A stretch of 7,544 nt of DNA from Pseudomonadota bacterium (GCA_022545625.1 JACZQS010000115.1:1-7544); one strand, 5' to 3'; shown: positions 1 through 7,339, counted from the stretch's first letter. The notes: generated by a model from the letters alone, not told the origin. Numbers and translations: made by a program.

Positions 1-52
1 TATTATACCGGACGCTAAAACTATCGGGGGGTAGCTCATTATAATGATCCAT
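1..52 (-). CDS. Possible 5' end of a divergent gene, cut by the left edge
   Basis: On the minus strand an ATG at 52-50 opens a frame that stays open to position 1 (17 codons, MDHYNELPPDSFSVRYN). A Shine-Dalgarno-like AAGGA (61-57) sits 4 nt upstream of this ATG, a slightly short but usable spacing. A second minus-strand ATG at 39-37 in another frame is also open to the edge (MSYPPIVLASGII). It has no good ribosome binding site, and although PIVLAS recalls the start of Maf-type nucleotide pyrophosphatases, the residues after it do not fit the Maf pattern. I prefer the start at 52. Seventeen open codons are not significant alone, so the call rests on the ribosome binding site and on the otherwise unexplained space. 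I do not recognise the product. Confidence 0.35.
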   Translation of the reverse strand, partial: MDHYNELPPDSFSVRYN

Positions 53-216
53 AATATCCTTGACGTCGGTGTCCAGAAAAAAACGACCACACATAATACA
101 GACCTTGAATCGATTAGATGGCGAAGACCGGGATTACCAGCCTGGCGCAAGTAAAAATATACCGCAAAATGCCAATAAAAGCCGCATAATACCGAATCCG
201 AAAATCTGGCGATTCG
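53..216. promoter_or_regulatory. Intergenic region upstream of uup, with -10-like boxes
   Basis: AT-rich stretch between the possible divergent start and uup. It holds several -10-like hexamers: ATAATA at 93-98 reads TATTAT on the minus strand and could serve the left-edge gene, while CATAAT at 92-97 and at 185-190 could serve uup. A perfect TATAAT at 40-45 lies just outside, within the palindrome CATTATAATG (37-46). None has a good -35 box at 16-18 bp; TTGACG at 60-65 looks like a -35 but has no -10 at the right distance. uup itself has no clear Shine-Dalgarno sequence. A promoter for uup is expected here, but I cannot say which box is used. Confidence 0.3.
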
Positions 217-2085
217 ATGAGTCTGGTAAACGCGACAAATATTTATCATAGTTACGGAGACCAGCCACTACTGGATGGCGCCAACCTGACTATCGAGGCT
301 GGAGAACGTATCTGCCTGGTAGGCAGAAACGGTGCGGGCAAGTCGACATTATTGAAAATACTGATTCGCGAGATCAGTCCCGATGAAGGAGATATCAGCT
401 TCGCCCGCGATATTCGAATCGCGGAGCTGAAACAGGAAGTGCCCGAGGGTCTACAAGGTAGTGTTTATGACTGCATAGCTGCGGGCCTGGGTTCTCTATC
501 GAGCCTGATTACCGACTGGCATCACAGCCTGGTCGATGCGCCCAGCGATCCATCGGCACTGGCCTGTATGCAGAAATTACAGGATACCATCGAGGCAAAT
601 GATGCCTGGAACCTGGAAAACCGGGTTTCCACGACAATTTCACGACTGGGATTACCGGCCGATACCGACTTCAGCGAACTATCAGGTGGGATGAAACGAC
701 GCGTATTACTCGGCCAGGCGCTGGTTGCCAATCCTGACCTGCTATCGCTTGACGAGCCAACCAACCACCTCGATATTGATTCGATAGTCTGGTTAGAGGT
801 GTTTCTCCATGCGTTCAAGGGTAGCCTGTTATTTATTACCCACGATCGTTCTTTTCTCCAGGCGCTGGCTACCCGTATTGTCGACCTAGACCGTGGGCAA
901 TTAACCAGCTGGCCCGGGGACTACAATAATTTCCTGCGGGCGAAACAGGCCTTGCTGGATACAGAAACTACCCACAACGCGTTGTTCGATAAAAAACTGG
1001 CGCGCGAAGAAGTCTGGATTCGCCAGGGAATCAAAGCCAGGAGGACGCGCAATGAAGGGCGAGTGCGGGCGCTCAAAAAGTTACGCGCGGAACGATCACA
1101 ACGCCGCGAGCTGCCCGGTCGGGTAAAACTGGCAGCGCAAAAATCCGCGCTATCGGGCAAAATTGTCGTTGAAGTCGAAGACCTCAAGTACCAGTGGCCG
1201 GAAAAGCTAATCGTCGAAAATTTTAATTGCAAGATATTACGCGGTGAAAAAATAGGCATTATCGGACCTAACGGTTGCGGTAAAACGACCCTGATCCAGT
1301 TACTCATGGGTGATCTTGCACCGCAGCAAGGCTGGGTCAAACTTGGCACCAAACTCGAAGTTGCTTATTTTGACCAGCATCGCGAAACCATCGATCTGAA
1401 CAGGTCGGTGCGTGAGAATATAGCTGGCAAAACCGACCAGGTGACCGTCAATGGTCAACCAAAACATGTCATCAGTTATCTAAAGAATTTTCTGTTTACC
1501 GAGAAAAAGATCCATATGGCGGCGAAGGCCCTGTCGGGAGGGGAACGCAACCGCTTGCTACTGGCAAAGCTTTTTACTCGTAGTTTCAATTTCCTCATTA
1601 TGGACGAACCGACTAATGACCTCGACATGGATACGCTCGAGTTGTTGGAGGAACTGTTGCTCGAATTCAATGGCACCCTGCTGCTGATCAGCCACGACCG
1701 TAGCTTTATCGACAACATCGTGACCAGTACGCTGGTTTTCGATGCACCCGGAGAAGTGAATGAATACGTTGGTGGCTACGATGACTGGTTGCGGCAAAGA
1801 CCCTCGACCAGCGAGCCAAAAAATACCGGATCGACCCAGGTTAAGCAGCAAAGAGCCGGGCCTCGTATTAGCCCACAGGATCAAACGGAACTAAAAACCT
1901 TACCGCCTAAAATAGAAGACCTGGAAAGCGAGATTTCAGATTTACAGCATCGTTTTGCCGATCCGGATTTTTTCCAGAAGGATCCCCAGCTATTCAGCGA
2001 GACTCAAATTCAACTCGCAGAGCGCCAGCAATCGCTACAGATTTTATTCGACCGCTGGGAATTTCTGGAAAATTCGCAACCCTGA
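217..2085 (+). CDS. uup: ABC-F family ATPase Uup
   Basis: Soluble 622-residue protein with two ABC ATPase domains in tandem and no membrane segments, the ABC-F layout; E. coli Uup is about 635 residues. Domain 1 has Walker A GRNGAGKST (36-44), signature LSGGMKRR (155-162), Walker B ending LDEPTNHLD (178-186, catalytic Glu180) and switch His209. A charged Arg/Lys/Glu-rich linker (about 245-310) is the ABC-F interdomain arm. Domain 2 has GPNGCGKTT (350-358), LSGGERNR (439-446), MDEPTNDLD (462-470, Glu464) and His493. Residues 555-622 are a predicted coiled-coil C-terminal domain, which separates Uup from EttA and fits known Uup proteins, where this domain binds DNA. Uup is linked to ribosome function and to precise transposon excision in E. 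coli. The start ATG at 217 gives an N-terminus like E. coli Uup (MSL...). Ser177 in Walker B 1 replaces a usual hydrophobic residue. pcnB follows after 51 bp. Confidence 0.93.
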   Translation: MSLVNATNIYHSYGDQPLLDGANLTIEAGERICLVGRNGAGKSTLLKILIREISPDEGDISFARDIRIAELKQEVPEGLQGSVYDCIAAGLGSLSSLITDWHHSLVDAPSDPSALACMQKLQDTIEANDAWNLENRVSTTISRLGLPADTDFSELSGGMKRRVLLGQALVANPDLLSLDEPTNHLDIDSIVWLEVFLHAFKGSLLFITHDRSFLQALATRIVDLDRGQLTSWPGDYNNFLRAKQALLDTETTHNALFDKKLAREEVWIRQGIKARRTRNEGRVRALKKLRAERSQRRELPGRVKLAAQKSALSGKIVVEVEDLKYQWPEKLIVENFNCKILRGEKIGIIGPNGCGKTTLIQLLMGDLAPQQGWVKLGTKLEVAYFDQHRETIDLNRSVRENIAGKTDQVTVNGQPKHVISYLKNFLFTEKKIHMAAKALSGGERNRLLLAKLFTRSFNFLIMDEPTNDLDMDTLELLEELLLEFNGTLLLISHDRSFIDNIVTSTLVFDAPGEVNEYVGGYDDWLRQRPSTSEPKNTGSTQVKQQRAGPRISPQDQTELKTLPPKIEDLESEISDLQHRFADPDFFQKDPQLFSETQIQLAERQQSLQILFDRWEFLENSQP

Positions 2086-2136
2086 CATAACCGGTTCGGC
2101 CAGGCTGGGGACGAAACTTAGCACTACTTTCGAACA

Positions 2137-3474
2137 ATGAAATGCTATGATTCGCGCATTCTACTGGATTATTTCAACGTGGCGAGTGATAAAGAGGCAA
2201 ATTCAGACAAATTAGCGATCATCTCCAGAACCAATCATAATATATCGAGAAAATCGATATCTGAATCTGCATTAAAGGTTTTGTATCGACTGAGCAATTC
2301 AGGTTTTCGCGCCTGCCTGGTCGGCGGAGGAGTACGTGATCTGCTGCTGGGATTACAGCCCAAAGATTTCGATGTCGCTACCGACGCGACACCGGAGGAG
2401 TTGCGTTCGCTTTTCAGAAACAGTCGTATCATCGGGCGCCGCTTTCGTCTCGTCCATATCCGCTTCGGTCGCGAAATTATCGAGGTAGCCACTTTTCGCA
2501 GCCATTCTTCCGATTCACCCAAAACCGAACTCAACACCGAAGGCCGGATCTTACGCGACAATACCTTTGGTGATATAGAAGACGATGCCATTCGGCGCGA
2601 CTTCACGGTAAATGCTCTCTACTACGATATCGCCAATTTCTCCATACTCGACTACACCAATGGACTGGAGGACATAGAGACTCGCACTTTGCGCCTGATC
2701 GGTGATGCCGAAACACGATATCAGGAAGACCCGGTGCGTATGTTGCGAGCCATAAGGTTCGCCGCAAAACTGGATTTCGAAATAGAAAGGCACTCGGCAG
2801 AGGCGATATTCGCATGCGGCTCACTACTCGCGGATATACCCCCGGCGCGGCTGTTCGACGAGACCGTAAAACTGTTTCATTCGGGCAACGCGACTCGGGT
2901 TCTGGAACTGCTGAGACACTATCATTTACTCCAGTACCTTTTCCCTGCGCTCGATGAATTGCTAGGCCTTGAACCCGACGAGGCAATGCTGGATTTTGTT
3001 GATCAGGGTCTGGTGAATACCGATATTCGAATCAATAATAACCAGCATGTGTCGCCGGCTTTCATGTTTGCGATCTTATTGTGGCCGGCGGTGCACCAAC
3101 AGGCTATGAATTTACAATCGAGCAAGCTAAAAATCATACCCGCCTTATTCCAGGCAGGCTCAAGTGTAATGAGCCGCCAGCTTAAACATATCTCGATTCC
3201 CCGGCGTTTCAGCCAGATGACCCGCGATATCTGGACCGCACAACCTAAATTTCAACGAACCCAGGGGAAGCAACCCGCGCGTTTATTCGCTCAACCCTGT
3301 TTTCGTGCCGCATACGATTTCATGTGCATTCAGTCTATGGTTAGCCTGGTACCGGGTAATCTGTGCCAATGGTGGACCGAATATCAGCAACAGCATCAGG
3401 CCCCGACAAACACTAAACTGCAACAAAGGGACAACGGTAATTACCGTCGTAGACGTAGACGTAATGCCGGCTGA
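2137..3474 (+). CDS. pcnB: Poly(A) polymerase I
   Basis: Adds poly(A) tails to RNA 3' ends, which promotes RNA decay. It is a 445-residue class II nucleotidyltransferase. Visible motifs are LVGGGVRDLLLG (61-72) and the catalytic metal-binding pair in KDFDV (Asp77, Asp79), then RRDFTVNALYYD (153-164), ETRYQEDPVRMLRAIRFAAK (192-211) and DIPPARLF (233-240). IIGRRFRLVHI (98-108) fits the published signature that separates bacterial poly(A) polymerases from CCA-adding enzymes of the same family, so I call PcnB and not Cca. The C-terminal tail is basic, with six consecutive Arg (437-442), as in E. coli PcnB. The start ATG at 2137 has no evident Shine-Dalgarno sequence, and the first 35 or so residues are poorly conserved, so the exact start is uncertain; a GTG at 2179 is an alternative. 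The 3' end overlaps folK by 11 bp. In E. coli pcnB is likewise followed by folK. Confidence 0.94.
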   Translation: MKCYDSRILLDYFNVASDKEANSDKLAIISRTNHNISRKSISESALKVLYRLSNSGFRACLVGGGVRDLLLGLQPKDFDVATDATPEELRSLFRNSRIIGRRFRLVHIRFGREIIEVATFRSHSSDSPKTELNTEGRILRDNTFGDIEDDAIRRDFTVNALYYDIANFSILDYTNGLEDIETRTLRLIGDAETRYQEDPVRMLRAIRFAAKLDFEIERHSAEAIFACGSLLADIPPARLFDETVKLFHSGNATRVLELLRHYHLLQYLFPALDELLGLEPDEAMLDFVDQGLVNTDIRINNNQHVSPAFMFAILLWPAVHQQAMNLQSSKLKIIPALFQAGSSVMSRQLKHISIPRRFSQMTRDIWTAQPKFQRTQGKQPARLFAQPCFRAAYDFMCIQSMVSLVPGNLCQWWTEYQQQHQAPTNTKLQQRDNGNYRRRRRRNAG

Positions 3475-3958
3475 GAAGGTATATGTCGGGATCGGCAGTA
3501 ACCTCGGCGATCCTGTTTCGACTGTCCGGGGCGCAATCGAATTGCTGGCTAAAATATCGAAAAGCAAACTGGTTAATCACTCCTCGCTGTACCAGTCGGA
3601 GCCATTGGGTGATGTCTGCCAGGACGATTATGTGAATGCAGTCGCAGCACTCGAATCCAGTCTACAACCAGGCGCCCTGTTGCTAGAGTTACTGGCTATC
3701 GAAAAAACCTACCACCGACAGCGCGATCCGGCGCTAAGATGGGGTCCGAGAACTCTGGATCTCGATATCATCCTCTATGGCAATCAGCTTATCAATGATA
3801 GCGACCTCACCATACCCCATCGCGAGATGCATAATCGGTTGTTCGTATTGAAACCGCTTTTTGAAATTAGCGGTGAAATGTCTATCCCGGGCCTGGGCAG
3901 CCTCCGCTCCCTGATAGACAACGCACCGGAATTAAAAATTAACCTTATCAATTTGTAA
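3464..3958 (+). CDS. folK: 2-amino-4-hydroxy-6-hydroxymethyldihydropteridine diphosphokinase (HPPK)
   Basis: Transfers pyrophosphate from ATP to 6-hydroxymethyl-dihydropterin, the step before dihydropteroate synthase in folate synthesis. Starting at ATG 3464 gives 164 residues, close to the E. coli enzyme (159). Motifs: GIGSNLGDP (9-17), YQSEPLG (43-49) and the family hallmark RWGPRTLDLDIILYG (92-106) with metal-binding Asp99 and Asp101, then IPHREMHNR (117-125). The frame is open upstream to 3305, but that extension lies inside pcnB and does not resemble HPPK, so it is rejected. The start codon lies within the last codons of pcnB (11-bp overlap), suggesting translational coupling; no clear Shine-Dalgarno sequence is visible. 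The gene ends 7 bp before the deoxynucleoside kinase. Confidence 0.94.
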   Translation: MPAEKVYVGIGSNLGDPVSTVRGAIELLAKISKSKLVNHSSLYQSEPLGDVCQDDYVNAVAALESSLQPGALLLELLAIEKTYHRQRDPALRWGPRTLDLDIILYGNQLINDSDLTIPHREMHNRLFVLKPLFEISGEMSIPGLGSLRSLIDNAPELKINLINL

Positions 3959-3965
3959 TCCGGGT

Positions 3966-4613
3966 ATGCATATTCAACACCGATATATCGTCGTCGAGGG
4001 GCCAATAGGGGTCGGTAAAACCAGTCTCGTTAGAAAACTGGGTGAAAGTCTTGGCAGCGAGTTGCTGCTGGAGAAAGCCGAGGACAATCCGTTTATAGCC
4101 AGGTTTTACCAGAACCCGCGCCAATACGCCCTATCGACACAGTTATATTTCCTGTTACAGCGTGCTCATCAGGTACAGGGCTTTCGCCAGATCGACCTGT
4201 TCCAGAGTTCACATATTGCCGATTTCATGATCGACAAGGACCGGTTATTTGCCGAACTGACGCTGACCACCGACGAATTAAAACTTTACCAGCAGATATA
4301 CCGGCACATGACCATCGACGCTCCGAAACCCGATTTGGTTATTTATTTGCAGGCATCCACCGAAGTTTTACGCGAGCGCATCACTAAACGTGGCATCGAT
4401 TACGAACAGGCGATTAAAGACGATTACCTGACCCGGCTTTCCGAGTTGTATACGCGTTTCTTTTACGATTACGATGAAAGTACACTGTTAACCGTAAACA
4501 CCCAGTCCATCGATTTGATCGATAGTGAACAGGATTACCAGGCACTACTCGATGAAATAAATAATATCCGTTCTGGACGTCATTATTTCAATCAGTCATC
4601 ATTTGCCTACTAA
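3966..4613 (+). CDS. Deoxynucleoside kinase (dCK/dGK family)
   Basis: Cytosolic kinase predicted to phosphorylate deoxynucleosides to 5'-monophosphates with ATP, feeding salvage of DNA precursors. It has 215 residues, the usual bacterial size. Features: P-loop GPIGVGKTS (12-20), LLLEKAEDNPF (33-43) with Glu36 as likely catalytic base, YALSTQLYFLLQR (54-66), the substrate-site DR pair (Asp92-Arg93) in MIDKDRLF, VIYLQAS (125-131) and the lid RITKRGIDYE (138-147). The family includes dGK, dAK, dCK and insect multisubstrate kinases, and I cannot assign the preferred base from sequence. From memory, a deoxynucleoside kinase between folK and panB recurs in beta- and gammaproteobacteria, so this looks like a conserved context. 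Gaps of 7 bp to folK and 20 bp to panB support co-transcription. Confidence 0.9.
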   Translation: MHIQHRYIVVEGPIGVGKTSLVRKLGESLGSELLLEKAEDNPFIARFYQNPRQYALSTQLYFLLQRAHQVQGFRQIDLFQSSHIADFMIDKDRLFAELTLTTDELKLYQQIYRHMTIDAPKPDLVIYLQASTEVLRERITKRGIDYEQAIKDDYLTRLSELYTRFFYDYDESTLLTVNTQSIDLIDSEQDYQALLDEINNIRSGRHYFNQSSFAY

Positions 4614-4633
4614 TTAGGAATCTCTCATTACTA

Positions 4634-5452
4634 ATGTATTTACCCAGGCCACTGGAAGACAAGATAACCGTCCCCTATCTGAGGAGGCTCAAACAACAGG
4701 GCGAGAAGTTTGCCTGCCTGACCGCTTATGACTACAGCTTCGCACGGCTGATCGAAGAATGTGGCGTAGAAGTAGTATTGGTAGGTGATTCACTGGGCAT
4801 GGTCCTGCAGGGACACGATACGACGATACCGGTCACGCTTGAGCAGATCAAATACCATGGCACCAGCGTAATGGCCGGATTGAATAACACCCTGCTAATG
4901 TTAGACATGCCGTTTGGATCGCTCAATTCTCCTCAACAGGCACTCGATAATGCCAGTGACCTGTTGAAAGCGACCGAGGCCCAGGTAGTCAAACTGGAGG
5001 GTGGAATTACCCAGCTCAAAACGGTGGAAATACTGGCGAAATTCAGCATTGCAACCTGTGCTCATTTGGGCCTGCAGCCCCAGTCGGTACACAAAATGGG
5101 GGGTTATCGCGTACAGGGCAAAGGCAAAGCAGCGGCCAGGCAGATGGTTGAAACAGCCAGCGATTTACAGCAGGCCGGGGCCGATCTGTTATTACTCGAA
5201 TGCGTACCAGCCGATCTGGCCGCCGAGATTACCGCAACCCTGGAAATACCGGTGATTGGCATAGGCGCCGGTGTTGGTGTCGACGGCCAGATCCTGGTCT
5301 TGCATGACCTGTTGAATATTACCGCAGGCAAAAAACCAAAGTTCTCGAAGAATTTTATGCAAGGCCAGTCCAGCATTCAAGCGGCGATTAGCCGTTACGT
5401 CAGCGAAGTCAAACAGGGCCGGTTTCCGGACCAATCGCATAGCTTTTCCTAG
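4634..5452 (+). CDS. panB: 3-methyl-2-oxobutanoate hydroxymethyltransferase
   Basis: First committed step of pantothenate synthesis: transfers a hydroxymethyl group from 5,10-methylene-tetrahydrofolate to 2-oxoisovalerate, giving ketopantoate. It is a 272-residue TIM barrel, close to E. coli PanB (264). Motifs: LTAYDYSFARL (29-39), VLVGDSLGM (48-56), DMPFGS (91-96), VVKLEGG (118-124), HLGLQPQSV (144-152), GGYRVQGKG (156-164), LLECVP (187-192) and PVIGIGAG (206-213). By alignment in mind to E. coli, Mg and catalytic residues map to Asp52, Asp91, Lys120, Glu122 and Glu189, all kept. The N-terminus is a few residues longer than E. coli's. AGGA at 4616-4619 is the best ribosome binding site, 14 nt from the ATG and so rather far. 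panC follows after 17 bp. Confidence 0.96.
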   Translation: MYLPRPLEDKITVPYLRRLKQQGEKFACLTAYDYSFARLIEECGVEVVLVGDSLGMVLQGHDTTIPVTLEQIKYHGTSVMAGLNNTLLMLDMPFGSLNSPQQALDNASDLLKATEAQVVKLEGGITQLKTVEILAKFSIATCAHLGLQPQSVHKMGGYRVQGKGKAAARQMVETASDLQQAGADLLLLECVPADLAAEITATLEIPVIGIGAGVGVDGQILVLHDLLNITAGKKPKFSKNFMQGQSSIQAAISRYVSEVKQGRFPDQSHSFS

Positions 5453-5469
5453 ACATTAAACAACTGCTT

Positions 5470-6321
5470 ATGAACCAGGCGTACTCTGTCAGCGAACTGC
5501 GACAATATATCCAGCACTGGAAAGATCACCAGCAGTCGATTGCTTTTATTCCGACCATGGGGAATCTGCACCAGGGCCATTTGTCGTTGATCGAAAAGGG
5601 TCAGTCATTATGCGACAGATCGATTTGTAGTATTTTTGTAAACCCGATGCAATTTGGACCTAACGAGGATTTCAACCATTATCCGCGCACCCTGGACAAG
5701 GATATCGAGCTACTCGAATCGGTTGCCTGCGACCTGGTATACATGCCAACCGCGTCCGAACTTTACCCGCAGGGACTGGAAAAAATTAGCCAGGTTATCG
5801 TCACTGACCTGACCGAAACCTTCGAGGGCGCTCACAGGCCCGGACATTTCACCGGTGTCGCCACCATCGTTGCAAAATTATTCAATATCGTTAAGCCGGA
5901 TATTTCGGTATTCGGAAAGAAGGACTATCAGCAATATTGCGTAATCAAGAAAATGACACAGGACTTGAATCTGGATGTTGAAATTATTGGCCAGGAGACT
6001 ACTCGTGAGCCCTCGGGTCTTGCTACCAGTACACGGAACCAATACTTGAACGAGGAACAAATGTCAAAGGCAGCATTGATATATCGCACCCTGCAGGACG
6101 CCTCGGACAAGATTATCGGTGGTGAAAGAAATTTCGCGCTGGTCGAAAAGCAGGCAACCGACAGGCTCAGCCAGGCGGGATTTGATACCGACTATTTTAA
6201 TGTCTGCAATGCTGACACATTAAAACCCGCGACCCCCGGGGATAAAAAGCTGGTCATTCTGGTAACCACCCGCCTCGGTGATACCCGTCTGCTGGATAAT
6301 ATTGAAATCGACCTCTGGTGA
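5470..6321 (+). CDS. panC: Pantothenate synthetase (pantoate--beta-alanine ligase)
   Basis: Condenses pantoate and beta-alanine to pantothenate through a pantoyl-adenylate, using ATP. It is 283 residues, the same as E. coli PanC. Motifs: PTMGNLHQGH (28-37) with the HxGH-type pair His34 and His37, FVNPMQFGPNEDF (56-68), YPRT (71-74), GAHRPGHFTGVATIV (120-134), VFGKKDYQQ (147-155, Lys151 and Asp152), and the C-terminal motif REPSGLATSTRNQYL (179-193). This last motif departs from the usual DGLAxSSRN: Ser182 stands for Asp, Thr186 for Met or Leu, and Thr188 for the second Ser, while Arg189 is kept. The protein is otherwise complete. beta-Alanine must come from elsewhere, because panD is not in this window. 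It is the last gene of the plus-strand run, 20 bp before a convergent gene. Confidence 0.96.
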   Translation: MNQAYSVSELRQYIQHWKDHQQSIAFIPTMGNLHQGHLSLIEKGQSLCDRSICSIFVNPMQFGPNEDFNHYPRTLDKDIELLESVACDLVYMPTASELYPQGLEKISQVIVTDLTETFEGAHRPGHFTGVATIVAKLFNIVKPDISVFGKKDYQQYCVIKKMTQDLNLDVEIIGQETTREPSGLATSTRNQYLNEEQMSKAALIYRTLQDASDKIIGGERNFALVEKQATDRLSQAGFDTDYFNVCNADTLKPATPGDKKLVILVTTRLGDTRLLDNIEIDLW

Positions 6322-6341
6322 GCCGGGGAACCACGGATCCG

Positions 6342-7310
6342 TCAGTATATTGCCTGCATTGCGCTGATTCGATCGATGACCTTGCGGCGTAGCCCGGGTG
6401 GCTGCAAAACCTCGACTTCCGATCCATGCTTAAGGATATCCATAATCAATTCGGTATCCTGGCTATAGGGAATCTGTAAGATATAATAGCCTGACTCGTC
6501 ATACTCGCTTTGCTGTTGCGAATGCCATAACTCTCTTGATACCCAGCGCGCAATTTCAGGACTAAAACGTAACACTGCCTGTTGCGTTTCCGCACCCGAA
6601 AAAATTCCGTAACCACTTGCCAGTTCTTTATTCAAATACGACTCGTCAATATCCTTCGCAGTATCGGGTAATATCTCAACCTGTTTGATGGCATCGACTG
6701 AAAAGCTGCGCAATCCTTTTCGCCAGTGGCACCAGCTATCGAGATACCAGTTATCGCGATAGTAGATCAGGCGCTGCGGCGATATTTCGCGGTTAGATTC
6801 ATCGTCTTGCTGACGACTGTAGTAGCGCATACGCAGACGCTTGCGCGTCAACAACGCCTGGCTGATGAGCTGAAAGTGCTGACTTCGGTATTTTTTCGCC
6901 GCCAACGGTAATATCCGAATGCGTTTCGAGATTTCTTCAACACTGTGATCGCCCTTATCGAGTAACAGGCGAATCCGTGATTGTAACGGTTTAACATGAC
7001 TGGAGAGGATTCCCGGCTGCAAATTTTCCAGCAATGCATCCATGCTCAACAGCGCCTGGATCTCACTGGTATTGAACCAGAGTCCCGGTAACTGATACTG
7101 TTCCGCACCCGGCTCATTGCTGTCATATCGATAACCGTGATTTTCACGATCCCAGACAATAGGTGCGGCGAGGCGATCGCGCAGGTACTCCAGGTCGCGT
7201 TTGAAGGTAGCTGGGGAGACCTCGAGTGCCTCCAGAAACTGCACACGGCTAACCAGACGCTGGTTACACAGTAACTGGTCAATAATATAAAATCGTTCGG
7301 TTCGGTCCAT
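6342..7310 (-). CDS. YafY-type transcriptional regulator with HTH and WYL domains
   Basis: Predicted DNA-binding regulator of 322 residues, cytosolic. The N-terminus (about 1-62) is a DeoR/HTH_11-like winged helix-turn-helix, with VSRVQFLEALEVSPATFKRD (20-39) as helix-turn-helix and an HGYRY wing (58-62). The middle holds the WYL domain (about 145-215), with the name-giving Trp188-Tyr189-Leu190 in DNWYLDSW and a conserved Arg201 in LRSFSVDAI. The C-terminal WCX region (about 240-322) contains AVLRFSPEIARWV (245-257) and ends PPGLRRKVIDRI (304-315). WYL domains are thought to sense ligands, often nucleic acids or nucleotides; relatives include PafBC, BrxR and CapW. The ligand and targets here are unknown. 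It is convergent to panC and divergent from a cupin-like gene, the more likely regulatory partner by position. ATG 7310 fits the family start. Confidence 0.88.
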   Translation of the reverse strand: MDRTERFYIIDQLLCNQRLVSRVQFLEALEVSPATFKRDLEYLRDRLAAPIVWDRENHGYRYDSNEPGAEQYQLPGLWFNTSEIQALLSMDALLENLQPGILSSHVKPLQSRIRLLLDKGDHSVEEISKRIRILPLAAKKYRSQHFQLISQALLTRKRLRMRYYSRQQDDESNREISPQRLIYYRDNWYLDSWCHWRKGLRSFSVDAIKQVEILPDTAKDIDESYLNKELASGYGIFSGAETQQAVLRFSPEIARWVSRELWHSQQQSEYDESGYYILQIPYSQDTELIMDILKHGSEVEVLQPPGLRRKVIDRISAMQAIY

Positions 7311-7311
7311 G

Positions 7312-7326
7312 GCTCATCTTATGAGC
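7312..7326. repeat. Inverted repeat just upstream of the WYL regulator start
   Basis: GCTCAT-CTT-ATGAGC, a perfect 6-bp inverted repeat with a 3-nt spacer. It begins 2 bp upstream of the regulator's ATG and lies between that ATG and the proposed -10 box. It could be an operator for autoregulation, or a hairpin in the mRNA leader covering the ribosome binding site region. The sequence shows the symmetry; function is inferred. Confidence 0.45.
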
Positions 7327-7339
7327 TACTGATGCCCGC

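Noticed and set aside
1..39. Maf-like reading MSYPPIVLASGII on the minus strand from ATG 39.
   Set aside because: Only the LAS part fits. The Ser and the Arg pair that follow in Maf proteins are missing, and the start has no well-placed ribosome binding site.
60..251. Plus-strand 63-codon frame upstream of and overlapping uup. Its R-x-YQ-x-G-x-S stretch, followed some 20 residues later by Trp, faintly recalls ribosome modulation factor (Rmf).
   Set aside because: The start would be TTG (or GTG at 69), with no ATG and no ribosome binding site. It overlaps uup by 35 bp, and the conserved WLGGW-type C-terminal part of Rmf is absent. The likeness is a handful of residues, within chance.
522..1884. 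Long antisense frames within uup (522-818, 921-1352, 1476-1718, 1558-1884, minus).
   Set aside because: They are shadows of a strongly conserved ABC-F coding sequence: Ser/Arg-rich translations, no family motifs and no start signals.
2235..2986. Antisense frames within pcnB (2235-2606, 2551-2793, 2603-2986, minus).
   Set aside because: They overlap each other and the motif-bearing pcnB frame, and none has a recognisable domain.
3305..3463. N-terminal extension of the folK frame inside pcnB.
   Set aside because: The 53 extra residues do not resemble HPPK. Known HPPK proteins begin just before the GSNL motif, which fits ATG 3464.
6310..6345. Intrinsic terminator between panC and the WYL gene.
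   Set aside because: Only a 10-bp palindrome and a weak TGGT/ACCA pairing are present, with no T-tract on either strand.
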